From an uncultured Opitutales bacterium (lineage in GTDB: Bacteria > Verrucomicrobiota > Verrucomicrobiia > Opitutales > Intestinicryptomonadaceae), in contig CALXLN010000049.1 of assembly GCA_944389215.1 (NCBI GenBank), positions 1-54,113 of the forward strand: a DNA stretch of 54,113 nucleotides, in the 5' to 3' direction. A program made the translations under genes and the position numbers. The notes under the pieces are model-generated. The model did no database searches. It saw only the letters and a program-made list of their open reading frames with translations, and had not been told where the DNA came from. Positions 26,438 through 36,259 of this stretch are shown here, piece after piece (the first letter of the stretch is position 1; every line of letters starts with the position of its first letter).

Positions 26438-29233
26438 ATGTCAGACGCAGATTTGAAAAACACGCTTAATTTGCCAACCACCAAATTTCCCATGCGCGGA
26501 GATTTGGTCAAACGCGAGCCGTCCAGAATAGAGCATTGGCGCAAGACAGATTTGTACGGGCGAATCCAAAAGAAGAATGCCGGATGCCCCAAATTCATAT
26601 TGCACGACGGCCCTCCGTTTACCAACGGGGACGTCCATATAGGTACGGCGCTTAATAAAATTTTAAAGGATGTAATTTTGCGCTACAAGTCGATGAAGGG
26701 TTTTTCCACCCCATACGTGCCGGGATGGGACTGCCACGGATTGCCGATTGAACACAAGGTAACGCGCATGCTGCGCGAGCAGAAAAGGGAACTCGGAACA
26801 GCCGAATTGCGCGAAGAGTGCGCCAAATTTTCTTCCGAATTCATAGAAAAACAGCGGGCGCAGTTTATACGGCTTGGCGTTCTCGCCGATTGGGAGCACG
26901 AGTACAAAACGAAAAATCCTGCCTACGAGGCAGACATATTGCGCACGTTTGCGGCTTTTGTTGAGAGGGGGCTTGTTTACAGAAGCAAAAAGCCGGTTTA
27001 TTGGTCTATTCCGTGCGCCACCGCATTGGCGGAGGCCGAGATAGAGTACAAAGACCATACGAGCACTTCCGTTTGGGTGCCGTTCAAGTTCGACGAGGCT
27101 TCGGAGAAAAAATTGGGAATTCCCGGAGCTGAAATCGTAATCTGGACGACGACTCCGTGGACTCTGCCGTCGAATCTTGCAATGGCGGTAAATCCAGAAT
27201 TTACATATGTAGTTGTGTCCGCAAGCGGCAGAAATTTTGTGGTCGCCGAGTCTCTGGCTGAGGCGTTTATTGCTGACTGCAAACTTGAAAACGCCGAAAT
27301 AAAGCCGATTGGCAAGGGCGAAAATTTAAAGGGCCTTGCGGCGTGGCATCCTTTTATAAAGCGCCTAAGCGGCGTTGTGTGCGCGCGCTACGTAACTGCG
27401 GATTCCGGTACGGGCGTGGTTCACATAGCTCCAGGGCACGGATTGGAAGACTATCAAGTCGGGCTCGAGAACGGGTTGGATATTTATTCTCCGATAGACG
27501 ACGGCGGCTGCTATGTCGACGACGGAATGATTCCCGCGGAGCTTGTGGGATTGAGCGTTTTGGAGGACGACAACGGCAGAAGCCGGGCGACAGGAAAAGT
27601 GCTGGAGCTTCTTGAAAGAAACAACGCCCTATTGCATTCGGCGCGCATCTCTCACCAATATCCGCATTGCTGGCGCTCTAAGACTCCAGTAATTTTTAGG
27701 GCTATGGACCAGTGGTTTGTGGCGCTTGACAAGGACAATTTGCGGCAGCAGGCGTTGGACGCCATTTCAACTGTCGAATGGGTCCCCGCGCGCGGAGAAA
27801 ACCGCATACGCGGCGCAGTCGAATCCCGCCCCGACTGGTGCATATCCCGCCAGCGCTCTTGGGGAGTCCCGATTCCCGCTTTTTACGATTCCGATGGCGC
27901 TGCGTATTTGGACGCGGGAGTAATCAAGGCAATTGCCGATAAAGTAGAAAAGCTAGGCACGAACTTCTGGTACAATGCAAGCGAATCGGAAATTTTAGAC
28001 GGCATTTCGCTCCCCGAGTCGTGGAACGGCAAAACTCTCAAAAAAGGCACTGACACTCTCGACGTTTGGATAGATTCAGGTTCTAGCCACAATGCTGTTC
28101 TGGCTCGCAATCCAGAACTTTCCTGGCCGGCGGATCTCTATTTCGAAGGTTCGGACCAGCATAGGGGATGGTTCCAAAGCTCGTTGTGGACTGCAATAGC
28201 TACGCGCGCGCGCGCTCCTTACAAAAAGGTGATAACCCACGGATTTATCGTCGACGAGCAGCGCAAGAAAATTTCCAAAAGCAGCAACGGCAAACCTCAA
28301 ACTTCCGATATGTATGTCGGCAAGTGGGGGGCGGATATCGTTAGAATGTGGATAAGTTCGGTGGACTACCAGAACGATATGCCTATTTCTGACGGTATTA
28401 TGTCTCACGTAGCGAACGCGTATAGAGGTTTTAGGAATACCGTAATGTACCAACTCGGAAATCTCTTCGATTTCGATCCAGCAAAAGACGCCGTTGAAAT
28501 ATCGAAACTCGACCCAATAGATAAATGGGCTGTTCACAAGGCGGCGATTTTTGCGGAGGAGGCCGACAAGGCTTACGCGGCATACGAGTTCCATAAAGTT
28601 TACAAGTTAATCGACAATTTCTGCGGGGTAACGCTCTCGCGCATATATCACGATATCCTCAAGGACCGCCTTTATACATTTGCTGCAAATTCTTTCGAGA
28701 GGCGCTCGTCGCAGACGGCTATCGACATAATAAGCGACATCCTTTTAAAAGTTGCCGCTCCCGTGCTTACTTTTACGGCGGATGAAGCCTATTCTTTTAA
28801 GAAGTGCGGTTCTGAATATTCGATGGAGTCCGTGCACCTTCAGAGTTGGCCCAAGTTGAGCGCCGAATACAAGGACGACGCCGTTTACGCGGCAATTGAA
28901 CGCCTGCTTGAGATTCGCGAAAAGGTCAATGAAGAACTTGAGAAATTGCGCCAAAATAAGACCATAGGCAAGAGCCTTGAAGCAGAGATTGAGATTATGG
29001 TTGCTTCCGGCGGGGACGACGCAAAAATCCTGCGCAAATACGAGTCAAACTTGGCTGAGATATTTATAGTTTCGGCAGTGAGAATTGTCGAAGGCAAATT
29101 CGAAACATTGGCGGTTCAAGCCAACAAGGCGGAAGGCGAAAGGTGCGTCCGTTGCTGGAGAATTCTCCGCGATTTGGACGAAAACGGCGTTTGCCCGCGT
29201 TGTCGCGAGGCTATGGCCGCCGCAAGAAAGTAA
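26438..29233 (+). CDS. ileS: Isoleucyl-tRNA synthetase
   Basis: 931 residues, full length. The class I motifs are HIGT (H67 in GDVHIGTALNK) and KISKS (611-615). GWDCHGLPIE, the editing domain (residues ~190-390) and a C-terminal zinc knuckle CVRCWRIL...CPRC are present. It charges tRNA-Ile and edits valine. No T-box or other leader was seen. The gene is followed after 6 bp by the histone-tailed DksA-like gene and then lspA, a frequent ileS-lspA neighbourhood. Confidence 0.96.
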   Translation: MSDADLKNTLNLPTTKFPMRGDLVKREPSRIEHWRKTDLYGRIQKKNAGCPKFILHDGPPFTNGDVHIGTALNKILKDVILRYKSMKGFSTPYVPGWDCHGLPIEHKVTRMLREQKRELGTAELREECAKFSSEFIEKQRAQFIRLGVLADWEHEYKTKNPAYEADILRTFAAFVERGLVYRSKKPVYWSIPCATALAEAEIEYKDHTSTSVWVPFKFDEASEKKLGIPGAEIVIWTTTPWTLPSNLAMAVNPEFTYVVVSASGRNFVVAESLAEAFIADCKLENAEIKPIGKGENLKGLAAWHPFIKRLSGVVCARYVTADSGTGVVHIAPGHGLEDYQVGLENGLDIYSPIDDGGCYVDDGMIPAELVGLSVLEDDNGRSRATGKVLELLERNNALLHSARISHQYPHCWRSKTPVIFRAMDQWFVALDKDNLRQQALDAISTVEWVPARGENRIRGAVESRPDWCISRQRSWGVPIPAFYDSDGAAYLDAGVIKAIADKVEKLGTNFWYNASESEILDGISLPESWNGKTLKKGTDTLDVWIDSGSSHNAVLARNPELSWPADLYFEGSDQHRGWFQSSLWTAIATRARAPYKKVITHGFIVDEQRKKISKSSNGKPQTSDMYVGKWGADIVRMWISSVDYQNDMPISDGIMSHVANAYRGFRNTVMYQLGNLFDFDPAKDAVEISKLDPIDKWAVHKAAIFAEEADKAYAAYEFHKVYKLIDNFCGVTLSRIYHDILKDRLYTFAANSFERRSSQTAIDIISDILLKVAAPVLTFTADEAYSFKKCGSEYSMESVHLQSWPKLSAEYKDDAVYAAIERLLEIREKVNEELEKLRQNKTIGKSLEAEIEIMVASGGDDAKILRKYESNLAEIFIVSAVRIVEGKFETLAVQANKAEGERCVRCWRILRDLDENGVCPRCREAMAAARK

Positions 29234-29239
29234 AAAACA

Positions 29240-30736
29240 ATGGCAGCAAAAACCGCAAAAAAAACAGTGAAGTCGTCATCAAAGAAAACGGGCGCCGCCC
29301 AAAAAAATACGCCGGCGCGCGCGGCGGCGCAAACCGGGAAAAAAGCGGCTGCTGCCGCTAAAAAAAGCGCGGCTAAGAAAACAGCCGCAAATAATAAGTC
29401 CGCGCAAAAGAAGCCGCTGAAAAAAATTGCGGCGCGCGCGGCGTCGGCGAAAGTCCACGCAAAGAAAACTGCGGCAACAAAAGTGCCACAGAAAAAGAAA
29501 ACATCGGAATTTAAACAAACTAAAACGGCTGCAAAGAGCGGCGCTTCCAGATCCGGAAAATCCAAAGCGAAGAAACCGTCCGATATTGCTAAAAAGAAAC
29601 CGCCCGTAAAAGCGGCCGCAAAATCTGCAAAGAAAGCGCAAGTCAAGCCGGTTCAAAAAAAGCCGGTTCAGACAGCGAAAAAAATCGTGAAAAAAAACGA
29701 TAAGATAATTTCAAAAAAAACAACTCCGACAGCAAAAAAATCTGCGTCGGCGCCAAAGACAAAGACTGTTTCAAAATCTTCAGCCACCCCGAAGGCGGAA
29801 AACAAAAAAAACTCTGCCGCAAAGGCTTCAAAGCAGCCTTCAAAAGGTTCGAAAAAGAACGCTTCTGTTGCGGCAGTTTCGGTATCGCCAAAAAAACAAG
29901 AGGAAAAGATTTCTCCACAACCTCCCGCTAAACAGGCTAAACCCGATCAAAAGTACAGAGAGCCGATTGAAGATTTGCCGGTCAAAAAACGCGGCAAAAC
30001 CCACGTTAGATCGTCGGAGTCGATTGCGTTTACATTGGAGGATTTAGACGCGTATTTGGAAAGAAAGGAAAATGGAAATACCATTAGTATTACAAAGGAG
30101 ATTGCCATATCCCAGAAAAAACGCGCGCAGGCGGCTAAATCGGCACAGGTTGCGTCCAAGCCCGAAGTCAAGAAAAACGTCCCTCCTGCTCCGCGCAAAC
30201 CCCTTGAACCCGCAAGCATATTCGATATATTGGGATTTAATCCAGTGGAGGCTCCAACTCGCGAGAAGCTTGAAGAAAAAGATGTTCCGCGCAAATGGAA
30301 AAAGTATTATAATTTGCTCATAGATTTAAGGAAACATCACAGCGCCGGCGTTGAAAAGCGTTCGGAAGAGGTTCTTAAACGTTCGGTGAAGGAGGATTCC
30401 GGGGATTTGTCGTCTTATGGGCAACATCTTGCCGATGCCGGTTCAGAGAGCTTTGAACGCGATATGACATACAATATACTCTCTACGGAAAAAGAGATTC
30501 TTGCAGAAATCGACGAGGCTATAAAGCGGATAAAAAACGGCACCTACGGAATTTGCGAAGTTACGGGAATGCCGATTCCAGACGAACGCCTGTCCGCCAT
30601 TCCGTTTACCCGCTATACAAAAGAGGGGCAAGAGCGCAAGGAACTCGAACAAAAGCGCATAAAGGCCAGCCAGCGCAATTTGTACGATATTCCCGAAAAC
30701 GGAGTCGGCGGCGAAGACGATTCATCCGCCCAATAA
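29240..30736 (+). CDS. Histone H1-like lysine/alanine-rich tail fused to a zincless DksA/TraR-like domain
   Basis: Residues 1-240 are Lys/Ala/Ser/Pro rich with (A/S)KK repeats like bacterial Hc1/H1-type DNA-binding tails. Residues ~340-480 are a DksA/TraR-type domain: a coiled coil, then KNGTYGICEVTGMPIPDERLSAIPFTRY. In DksA the Cys4 zinc finger has four Cys; here only C439 remains and the other three positions are T, Y and E, as in verrucomicrobial/chlamydial relatives. So it probably folds without zinc and binds RNA polymerase's secondary channel or DNA. 498 residues, unusually long for DksA. Placed 6 bp after ileS and 6 bp before lspA. Confidence 0.8.
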   Translation: MAAKTAKKTVKSSSKKTGAAQKNTPARAAAQTGKKAAAAAKKSAAKKTAANNKSAQKKPLKKIAARAASAKVHAKKTAATKVPQKKKTSEFKQTKTAAKSGASRSGKSKAKKPSDIAKKKPPVKAAAKSAKKAQVKPVQKKPVQTAKKIVKKNDKIISKKTTPTAKKSASAPKTKTVSKSSATPKAENKKNSAAKASKQPSKGSKKNASVAAVSVSPKKQEEKISPQPPAKQAKPDQKYREPIEDLPVKKRGKTHVRSSESIAFTLEDLDAYLERKENGNTISITKEIAISQKKRAQAAKSAQVASKPEVKKNVPPAPRKPLEPASIFDILGFNPVEAPTREKLEEKDVPRKWKKYYNLLIDLRKHHSAGVEKRSEEVLKRSVKEDSGDLSSYGQHLADAGSESFERDMTYNILSTEKEILAEIDEAIKRIKNGTYGICEVTGMPIPDERLSAIPFTRYTKEGQERKELEQKRIKASQRNLYDIPENGVGGEDDSSAQ

Positions 30737-30742
30737 ATCTCC

Positions 30743-31291
30743 ATGCAGCCTCAAAGTTCAAATATCGCTAGTGGGAAAAATTTATCTTCCGCGACGTTTT
30801 TTATATCGGCGGTCGGCGTGCTTATATTGGACCAGCTTACCAAACTTGCGGTGATAAACAATATTCCGTGGGAGTCTGGGAACCCTACTTACCACTTTTA
30901 CGGAAGCAGCCAGCCGATACCGGTAATAGAAAATTTTTTGTATATAGTCCACATTACAAACGAGGGCGCGGCTTGGGGGATACTTTCAGGGCGGACGTAT
31001 CTTCTTACAAGCATAGCGATTATCGCGCTTTTGGCAATGTGGTTTTTCCGCAAGTATCTTGGGTTTGATTCAAAAATTGGGCAAATTGCGCTTGGACTAT
31101 TTGCGGGTGGCGTCATAGGAAACCTTGTCGATCGTTCGCTTTACGGGCATGTGATAGACTTTATAGATGTCCATATCCCATTTATCAATTACAGGTGGCC
31201 GGCGTTTAATGTTGCGGATTGCGGCATAACAATAGGCGTGGCAATTTATATTTTGGCCGCTATGGCGGAGGATAAAATACAATCTAAATGA
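30743..31291 (+). CDS. lspA: Lipoprotein signal peptidase II
   Basis: 182 residues with four membrane helices. The two catalytic aspartates are D130 (GGVIGNLVDR) and D159 (AFNVADCGI); the NEGAAWGI loop is typical. It removes the leader of prolipoproteins such as the two lipobox proteins in this window. It is the last gene of the ileS-dksA-like-lspA run (6-bp gap). Confidence 0.95.
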   Translation: MQPQSSNIASGKNLSSATFFISAVGVLILDQLTKLAVINNIPWESGNPTYHFYGSSQPIPVIENFLYIVHITNEGAAWGILSGRTYLLTSIAIIALLAMWFFRKYLGFDSKIGQIALGLFAGGVIGNLVDRSLYGHVIDFIDVHIPFINYRWPAFNVADCGITIGVAIYILAAMAEDKIQSK

Positions 31292-31520
31292 ACTGTTTGC
31301 TTGTCGGAGCGGCGAAATTTTCTTTCGGAGAATTTTGCTTCCTTTATCCTAAAAATCAAAAGTAAAAGCGGGTTCGTCCCTGCTGGCAGGAGGACTGCTT
31401 TGCGCCTCAAGAAAGAAATGGCGTATTTGGAGTTTAAATAGAGCCGGATTATATTGGGCACATACGCCCGGCATTTGAACTTTGCCAATTTTCGCCTTTT
31501 TCAGGCTGTGCGCGGCAGCG

Positions 31521-31547
31521 TCGGACGGGGTTGTTTTCCCCGTCCGA
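31521..31547. terminator. Ten-base-pair hairpin between lspA and the acetylesterase gene
   Basis: Perfect arms TCGGACGGGG and CCCCGTCCGA with a TTGTTTT loop, 8 bp beyond the acetylesterase stop on the minus strand. There is no clear T-run on either strand, so it may be a 3' stabilising hairpin or a factor-dependent terminator. Confidence 0.5.
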
Positions 31548-31554
31548 TATTAAG

Positions 31555-33120
31555 TTATTTCTTATTTTCAAATGTTATGGCAGGGATTTCCGCTTCGTTG
31601 TATAGCCAGACGTCCGGCAGAGCCCAGCCCTTCCAAAGATAGCGCACGCCTTCAATTTTTGCGTTGTCCGACGGATTTTGCGCCGATACTAAAACGGTTC
31701 TTTCTCCTTTGATTTTTGCGTCGGCTGGCTGCCATTTGCCGTCTATGAACAGTTCAAATCCGCGCGGTTCACCCTTGCCTTCAAGGCGTTTTGCCCCGCG
31801 CAAATTCATGGCGATTTTTACCCCTGAATCGGAATATTTGAAAGACTTCGGAACCGGCGGATTTCCCTTTATATTCTTTTTGCCGTATATGTTTTGCAGC
31901 GCAACTTTTGCAATTCTGTCGCCGGCCGTGCATTTTTCGCGCGGGTGGACGTCGTCTTCAGTTCCGGTGTCCACAATATTTACAATGTGGGCATTTTTCA
32001 TTTCCTTGCACGCAAGATATTGATTCCACCGCACGTCGGGCCATTTTTCGGGCTTATACGATGGAAGCTGCACGCAAATAAAATGCATCTTATTGTACTT
32101 CCAAGCATCTCTCCATGATTGCACAAGAGTTGCAAGCTGCTCTTTGTAGCAGTCTAGAGTTTTTCCCCACGAATCGGTTTCACCTTGATTCCACAAAATC
32201 GCGCGCGCAGAAAATCCCGCTAGCGGCGCGACTTTTGCATTGTAGAGGTACGACGGAGTAACGCGCGAGTTTAATGGCGTTATTTTGTGGGGCTTATTGT
32301 ATTTAAGATAGTCGTTTTTGGGAGGGACAGGTTTGCCTTCGGCTTCCAGTTTTTTTGCGTCGGCATTGTATTTATCCAGGGTATCCTGCCATTTTTTCGC
32401 TTCGGCTGGATAGTCGTACTTTTCCTTTTTTGCGACAAAATCCTCGTATTGGCTTTGCCAAAATGGAATCTTTGAAATAACAGAATGCGGAACCCATGCG
32501 CGCATTGCGGTTCCGCCGAACGACGTGTTGACCAATCCTATTGGCACGTTTAGTTCTTTCATAATTTGTTCCCCCGAGTAAAAGCCCATGGCGCTGAAAA
32601 ACATCGCCGTTTGCGGTGTGCATTCCTGCCATTTTGAACCTTCGGGACTGTCGGTTTGTTCGGTTTCGGCAATGGCTTCGCTGGGCTGGAAAAAATATCG
32701 CATCATCGGGTAGTTGGCGCGCTGCCTTACATTTTCGGCGTCGGTTGTGTTGTTTACAACCCATTCCATATTGGATTGCCCGCCTAGAATCCATACTTCG
32801 CCGACAAGCACGTCCGATATTGTCTTGGAAAGTTTTCCGTTTTCGTAAATTTTTAATTCTGCAGGCTCTTTTACTGCGTCCATCGGTTTAAGGACAACTT
32901 TCCAATTTCCGTTGGCGTCGGCTTTTGCTTGTGTCTTTTCGCCGAGAAATTCAACTTCGACATCCGCGTTTTTATCGGCTTTGCCCCATATGTTTACGGG
33001 AATATCCCGCTGAAGCACCATGTGGTCGGAGAATATTTTCGGAATGGAAATTTCCGCCATTGAAAGTAGCGGTATTGACAGGAAAAAGAATACGGACGAA
33101 AGAAATTTGAACTTTTTCAT
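31555..33120 (-). CDS. Sialate O-acetylesterase-like exported esterase (SGNH/SASA)
   Basis: Signal peptide MKKFKFLSSVFFFLSIPLLS then SASA domain. The SGNH motifs are GQSNMEW (S116), SFGGTAMRAW, WNQGETDS and DDVHP; the N-terminal DHMVLQRDIPV beta domain and a C-terminal jelly-roll with WKGWALPDVWLYN complete the architecture. It likely removes acetyl groups from sialic acid or plant/host glycans in the periplasm. 521 residues, normal. A single-gene unit on the minus strand. Confidence 0.9.
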   Translation of the reverse strand: MKKFKFLSSVFFFLSIPLLSMAEISIPKIFSDHMVLQRDIPVNIWGKADKNADVEVEFLGEKTQAKADANGNWKVVLKPMDAVKEPAELKIYENGKLSKTISDVLVGEVWILGGQSNMEWVVNNTTDAENVRQRANYPMMRYFFQPSEAIAETEQTDSPEGSKWQECTPQTAMFFSAMGFYSGEQIMKELNVPIGLVNTSFGGTAMRAWVPHSVISKIPFWQSQYEDFVAKKEKYDYPAEAKKWQDTLDKYNADAKKLEAEGKPVPPKNDYLKYNKPHKITPLNSRVTPSYLYNAKVAPLAGFSARAILWNQGETDSWGKTLDCYKEQLATLVQSWRDAWKYNKMHFICVQLPSYKPEKWPDVRWNQYLACKEMKNAHIVNIVDTGTEDDVHPREKCTAGDRIAKVALQNIYGKKNIKGNPPVPKSFKYSDSGVKIAMNLRGAKRLEGKGEPRGFELFIDGKWQPADAKIKGERTVLVSAQNPSDNAKIEGVRYLWKGWALPDVWLYNEAEIPAITFENKK

Positions 33121-33292
33121 TTGGCAATTTTTAGCTTTTTTAGCGAAAATTTCAAGAGATTAAGGCGGATTTTATTTTTTGAAATATAGCGTCGGCTGGG
33201 GTTGGAGCGCGTTTTTTTGCGCCGAAAAAAGAGCATCTTGCGCGCGTGCTCAGCGCACAAAAGCAGCGGAAAAATTTTTAGCGCAAAACAGA

Positions 33293-33310
33293 GAAGGCAA
33301 CTTTGCCTTC
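33293..33310 (-). terminator. Probable terminator of the clpX-like-ubiE-glycosidase-rluA operon
   Basis: GAAGGCAA and TTGCCTTC separated by two bases, 15 bp after the pseudouridine synthase stop when read on the minus strand; followed there by a short T-rich stretch. Confidence 0.45.
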
Positions 33311-33325
33311 ACAAATTATTTCCGG

Positions 33326-34162
33326 CTATTTTCTCAGGAAATCCGGAAGGGGAATCTTTCTTGATTCGATAAATTCGATAAAATCCGGAAGCAAAGGCGC
33401 CACAAATACATGTTCGGGAGAGAAAACTTTTGAGAAGTCCATCGAGTATGCGTGCAGAGCTTGGCGCTTCATTGGCAAAACTTTTGCCATTTCTTGGGTG
33501 AAGCCTTTTTCTATGAAATCCAAGTAAAGGGTTTCGTCGCGCCCGTAAATCTTGTCGGCGACAACGCAATGGTTCATCCATTGGGCGTGCGCGCGGATTT
33601 GGTGCTTGCGCCCCGTTATAATTTCGACTTCCGCGAGCGTCGCGGGCGGGAAATCCGGCGACTGCGAAACTGCAAGGGGCTTAAATATTGTCAGGGCGTT
33701 TTTTGCGCTCGGCTTTTGGATTGCGCAGCAGGTCTTTATTGCCACCAGCGATTTCTTGTCGTCCGCAAGCGGCTGGCTTATCGTAACGGTTGCCTCAAGG
33801 CGTCCCTCGAGGAGGGCTATGTACTTTTTCTTTACGCATCCTTTGCCGTCCACCGCCTTTTGCGCGGCGGACGCAGCTGCCTTGTTCTTTGCAAGCACCA
33901 CGACTCCGCTGGTTTCGCGGTCAAGCCTGCTTACCAAATGAAGCACATCCGCGCCGAGATATTCGCGGGCGGCGCCTACAAGGCTCGACAGCGGACCGTT
34001 TTTCGACGGATGGCATACCAGCCATCCGGGCTTGTTTAAAACCAGCAGGTTTTCGTCCTCAAAAATAATCCATTTGGGAAACACTGCCATATCGACGAGC
34101 CCTGCGGTTTCGCCGAATTCTTCTGGGTTTGGGGATTGCTGGACAGATTGGTCGGAATTCAT
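33326..34162 (-). CDS. RluA-family pseudouridine synthase
   Basis: 278 residues. HLVSRLDRETSGVVVLAKN holds the catalytic Asp (D81). VLNKPGWLVCHPS, KKKYIALLEG and GRKHQIRAHA are the other RluA blocks. No S4 domain is visible at the N-terminus, so it is the RluA/RluC-like short form. It isomerises uridine in rRNA or tRNA; the target is not clear. Begins 2 bp after the glycosidase stop and is the last gene in the operon. Confidence 0.9.
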   Translation of the reverse strand: MNSDQSVQQSPNPEEFGETAGLVDMAVFPKWIIFEDENLLVLNKPGWLVCHPSKNGPLSSLVGAAREYLGADVLHLVSRLDRETSGVVVLAKNKAAASAAQKAVDGKGCVKKKYIALLEGRLEATVTISQPLADDKKSLVAIKTCCAIQKPSAKNALTIFKPLAVSQSPDFPPATLAEVEIITGRKHQIRAHAQWMNHCVVADKIYGRDETLYLDFIEKGFTQEMAKVLPMKRQALHAYSMDFSKVFSPEHVFVAPLLPDFIEFIESRKIPLPDFLRK

Positions 34163-34164
34163 TT

Positions 34165-36249
34165 CTATTGGTGCGGGTTAAATCCTTCGGCTTTTATTTT
34201 CCAATCCGATGGAAAGAGATTTTGCTGCGCCATCGTCGCAACGGCCGCAAGCAGCGAGCCGTTTGACGGCATATATGGGAAAGGGCCTCCGGTGGCGAGC
34301 CCGTGGGCGTCGAACTGAAAGCCTTTTGAGTTGTGCAGAAGAAAATCCACAGCCGCTTTCGAATCTCCAGAGCGCGCGGCTGCCATTGCGAGCATTGGGA
34401 AATCCCAGCCCCAAGTGCGTTCGAAATTCCATGTCTGCTCTATTTTTTTCAAGGTTTCGGAAAATATCCGCCTGTCAACGCCGTCGCCGGGCAGGAGCCC
34501 AAATGTTCCAATTAGAGCGGGGTGCTCAAAATTAAATTTTGTCCACATATTTTCTATTCCCTGATGTGTAGCATACAGTCCGTCTTGGACCGGCAGCGGG
34601 GCAAGGTTGGCTAAAACCTTGCGCCATTTTTTATTTTCGGGAAGTCCGAGGCGCTTTTGCCATTCGAGCGCAGTCCGCAGAGCGTATCGCCAGTATGAAA
34701 GCTCGAAAGCCGGATTGCGGGTTTTCAGGAAATTCGTGTTCTCGGAGACGATAAAAAGCGGAGGTTCCAAGTTGAAAATACCGGTTTTTTTGTCTTCCAC
34801 AGGCAGGTCGGCGATAAAATCTGCGGTTGCAAATACTATGTTTTTCCATTTTGCCAAAGTTTCTTTGGAAGGATTCAGGCGGTAGTCGGTTTCGGCGAAA
34901 TAAATCGGGTGCGGTTGCTGCCATATGAGAGTGGCATGTATTGGATGCGGCCATTCGCGGTCGATGTCGGCGGTGCATTTAGGCCAGCGCGCTCCGGAGT
35001 ATCCCTGCTTTTTTGCTCGCTCTATGGATGTCGGCAAAAATTTTTCGTAGACCGATAGGGCGGGGAGAGCCAATTCCCATCTGTCCCACAGCGCATAGTG
35101 GTAGAGGTGGGAGAATATCATCTCGAAGTGGAATCTTCCATACCAAGTATTGCATACAAGCCCGCTCTCCTGCGGCGGAAGCGAACCAGAAGCGTTTACT
35201 TTCATAAGGTATTGCGACAGCACTACACGCCGTTCGAGTTCTCGCCAGCGCGCGTCCGAGCTTTGCGAAAAATCCACCGCCGCCCCGGACATCCAAAATT
35301 CTTCCCAGCCTTTTGCGCTTGCCGATGCGACTTCTCCGGCGGACGGGAGTTTTTTTGTGTCGATTTTTTCCTTTGAGAACTCGCAGACAAAGTCGAGCGT
35401 GCCGCCGGAAGGGGTTATGTAAAATTTGTGCTTGTTGGTTTTGTCGGCTTCGACAGCCGCGCTGGAATCGATTCTTATCGCCGCGTAATAGTGAAAATCG
35501 TCTACGTCTCTGGATAGCAAAACCGACTTGCCTTCGGATTTCTCGATTTGCGTGGAATGTTTTTGGCGGGCGTCAAAATTGCCTACGTATTGAGAGTAGT
35601 ATTTCTCCTCTCCGTAGGGAAATTCTATAAATACACGAATTGAGGCGTCCTTAAAAAGTTCAGATTTTGCGCGCACGGATACGATATCCCTATGCGGATG
35701 GCAGGCGGTTTTAACTTCCACCGGTATGCCCTCTATTTCAAACCTGCTTTGCAGGATTCCGCTCCACAAGTCGAGCTTTTGGCGCGGGTTTGTTAAATCT
35801 TCGGCTTTAGCGGGCGTGGAGCCGCTCTTTTTAATTTCAAATCCTATGCGCCCCAAATTCATCCTGTGCGGATTTGCGGCGAGGTAAGCGCCAAGCTCTT
35901 TCTGCTTTTTATCGGATTCGTCGGGAGTGCAATAGTTTACTTTTCTTCCGCCGCAATCTAGGTAGGAGCCTTTGAAGTCCGCAAGGTTTGCGCCTTTTGG
36001 CAGCGGCATAGAGTGCCAGCCCCAATGCGACATCGTATTGAAGGGAGCGAATGTCTGGAGCCCTGTTATGTCGGCTGAGAACGCGAACTCTCCGTTGCCG
36101 ACTTGGGCGGGGGAACTTGGGCTGAAAGAGCTGGTTTGGGGCGAGTTTCTGTCTACAACTGCGCGGCGGTCTATATCGCAATAGCTTTTACAGCAACCGA
36201 AAACTGTCGCGGCCGCTATTAAGATTGGTAGCAGGGTTGTCTTTTTCAT
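34165..36249 (-). CDS. Six-hairpin (alpha/alpha)6 glycoside hydrolase-like lipoprotein
   Basis: The frame opens at 36300, but ATG at 36249 gives MKKTTLLPILIAAATVFGCC, a lipoprotein-like signal (lipobox VFGC is not ideal), 694 residues. An N-terminal beta-sandwich (GNGEFAFSADITGLQTF) precedes a helical barrel with WYGRFHFEMIFSHLYHYALWDR, GYSGARWPKC, REWPHPI, IWQQPHPI and FNFEHPALIGTFGLLPG, like GH65/GH95-type proteins. The carboxylates of the active site could be in REWP and HFEM. Substrate not known. Spacing to both neighbours is short (10 and 2 bp). Confidence 0.75.
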   Translation of the reverse strand: MKKTTLLPILIAAATVFGCCKSYCDIDRRAVVDRNSPQTSSFSPSSPAQVGNGEFAFSADITGLQTFAPFNTMSHWGWHSMPLPKGANLADFKGSYLDCGGRKVNYCTPDESDKKQKELGAYLAANPHRMNLGRIGFEIKKSGSTPAKAEDLTNPRQKLDLWSGILQSRFEIEGIPVEVKTACHPHRDIVSVRAKSELFKDASIRVFIEFPYGEEKYYSQYVGNFDARQKHSTQIEKSEGKSVLLSRDVDDFHYYAAIRIDSSAAVEADKTNKHKFYITPSGGTLDFVCEFSKEKIDTKKLPSAGEVASASAKGWEEFWMSGAAVDFSQSSDARWRELERRVVLSQYLMKVNASGSLPPQESGLVCNTWYGRFHFEMIFSHLYHYALWDRWELALPALSVYEKFLPTSIERAKKQGYSGARWPKCTADIDREWPHPIHATLIWQQPHPIYFAETDYRLNPSKETLAKWKNIVFATADFIADLPVEDKKTGIFNLEPPLFIVSENTNFLKTRNPAFELSYWRYALRTALEWQKRLGLPENKKWRKVLANLAPLPVQDGLYATHQGIENMWTKFNFEHPALIGTFGLLPGDGVDRRIFSETLKKIEQTWNFERTWGWDFPMLAMAAARSGDSKAAVDFLLHNSKGFQFDAHGLATGGPFPYMPSNGSLLAAVATMAQQNLFPSDWKIKAEGFNPHQ

Positions 36250-36259
36250 ACTAATTAGA

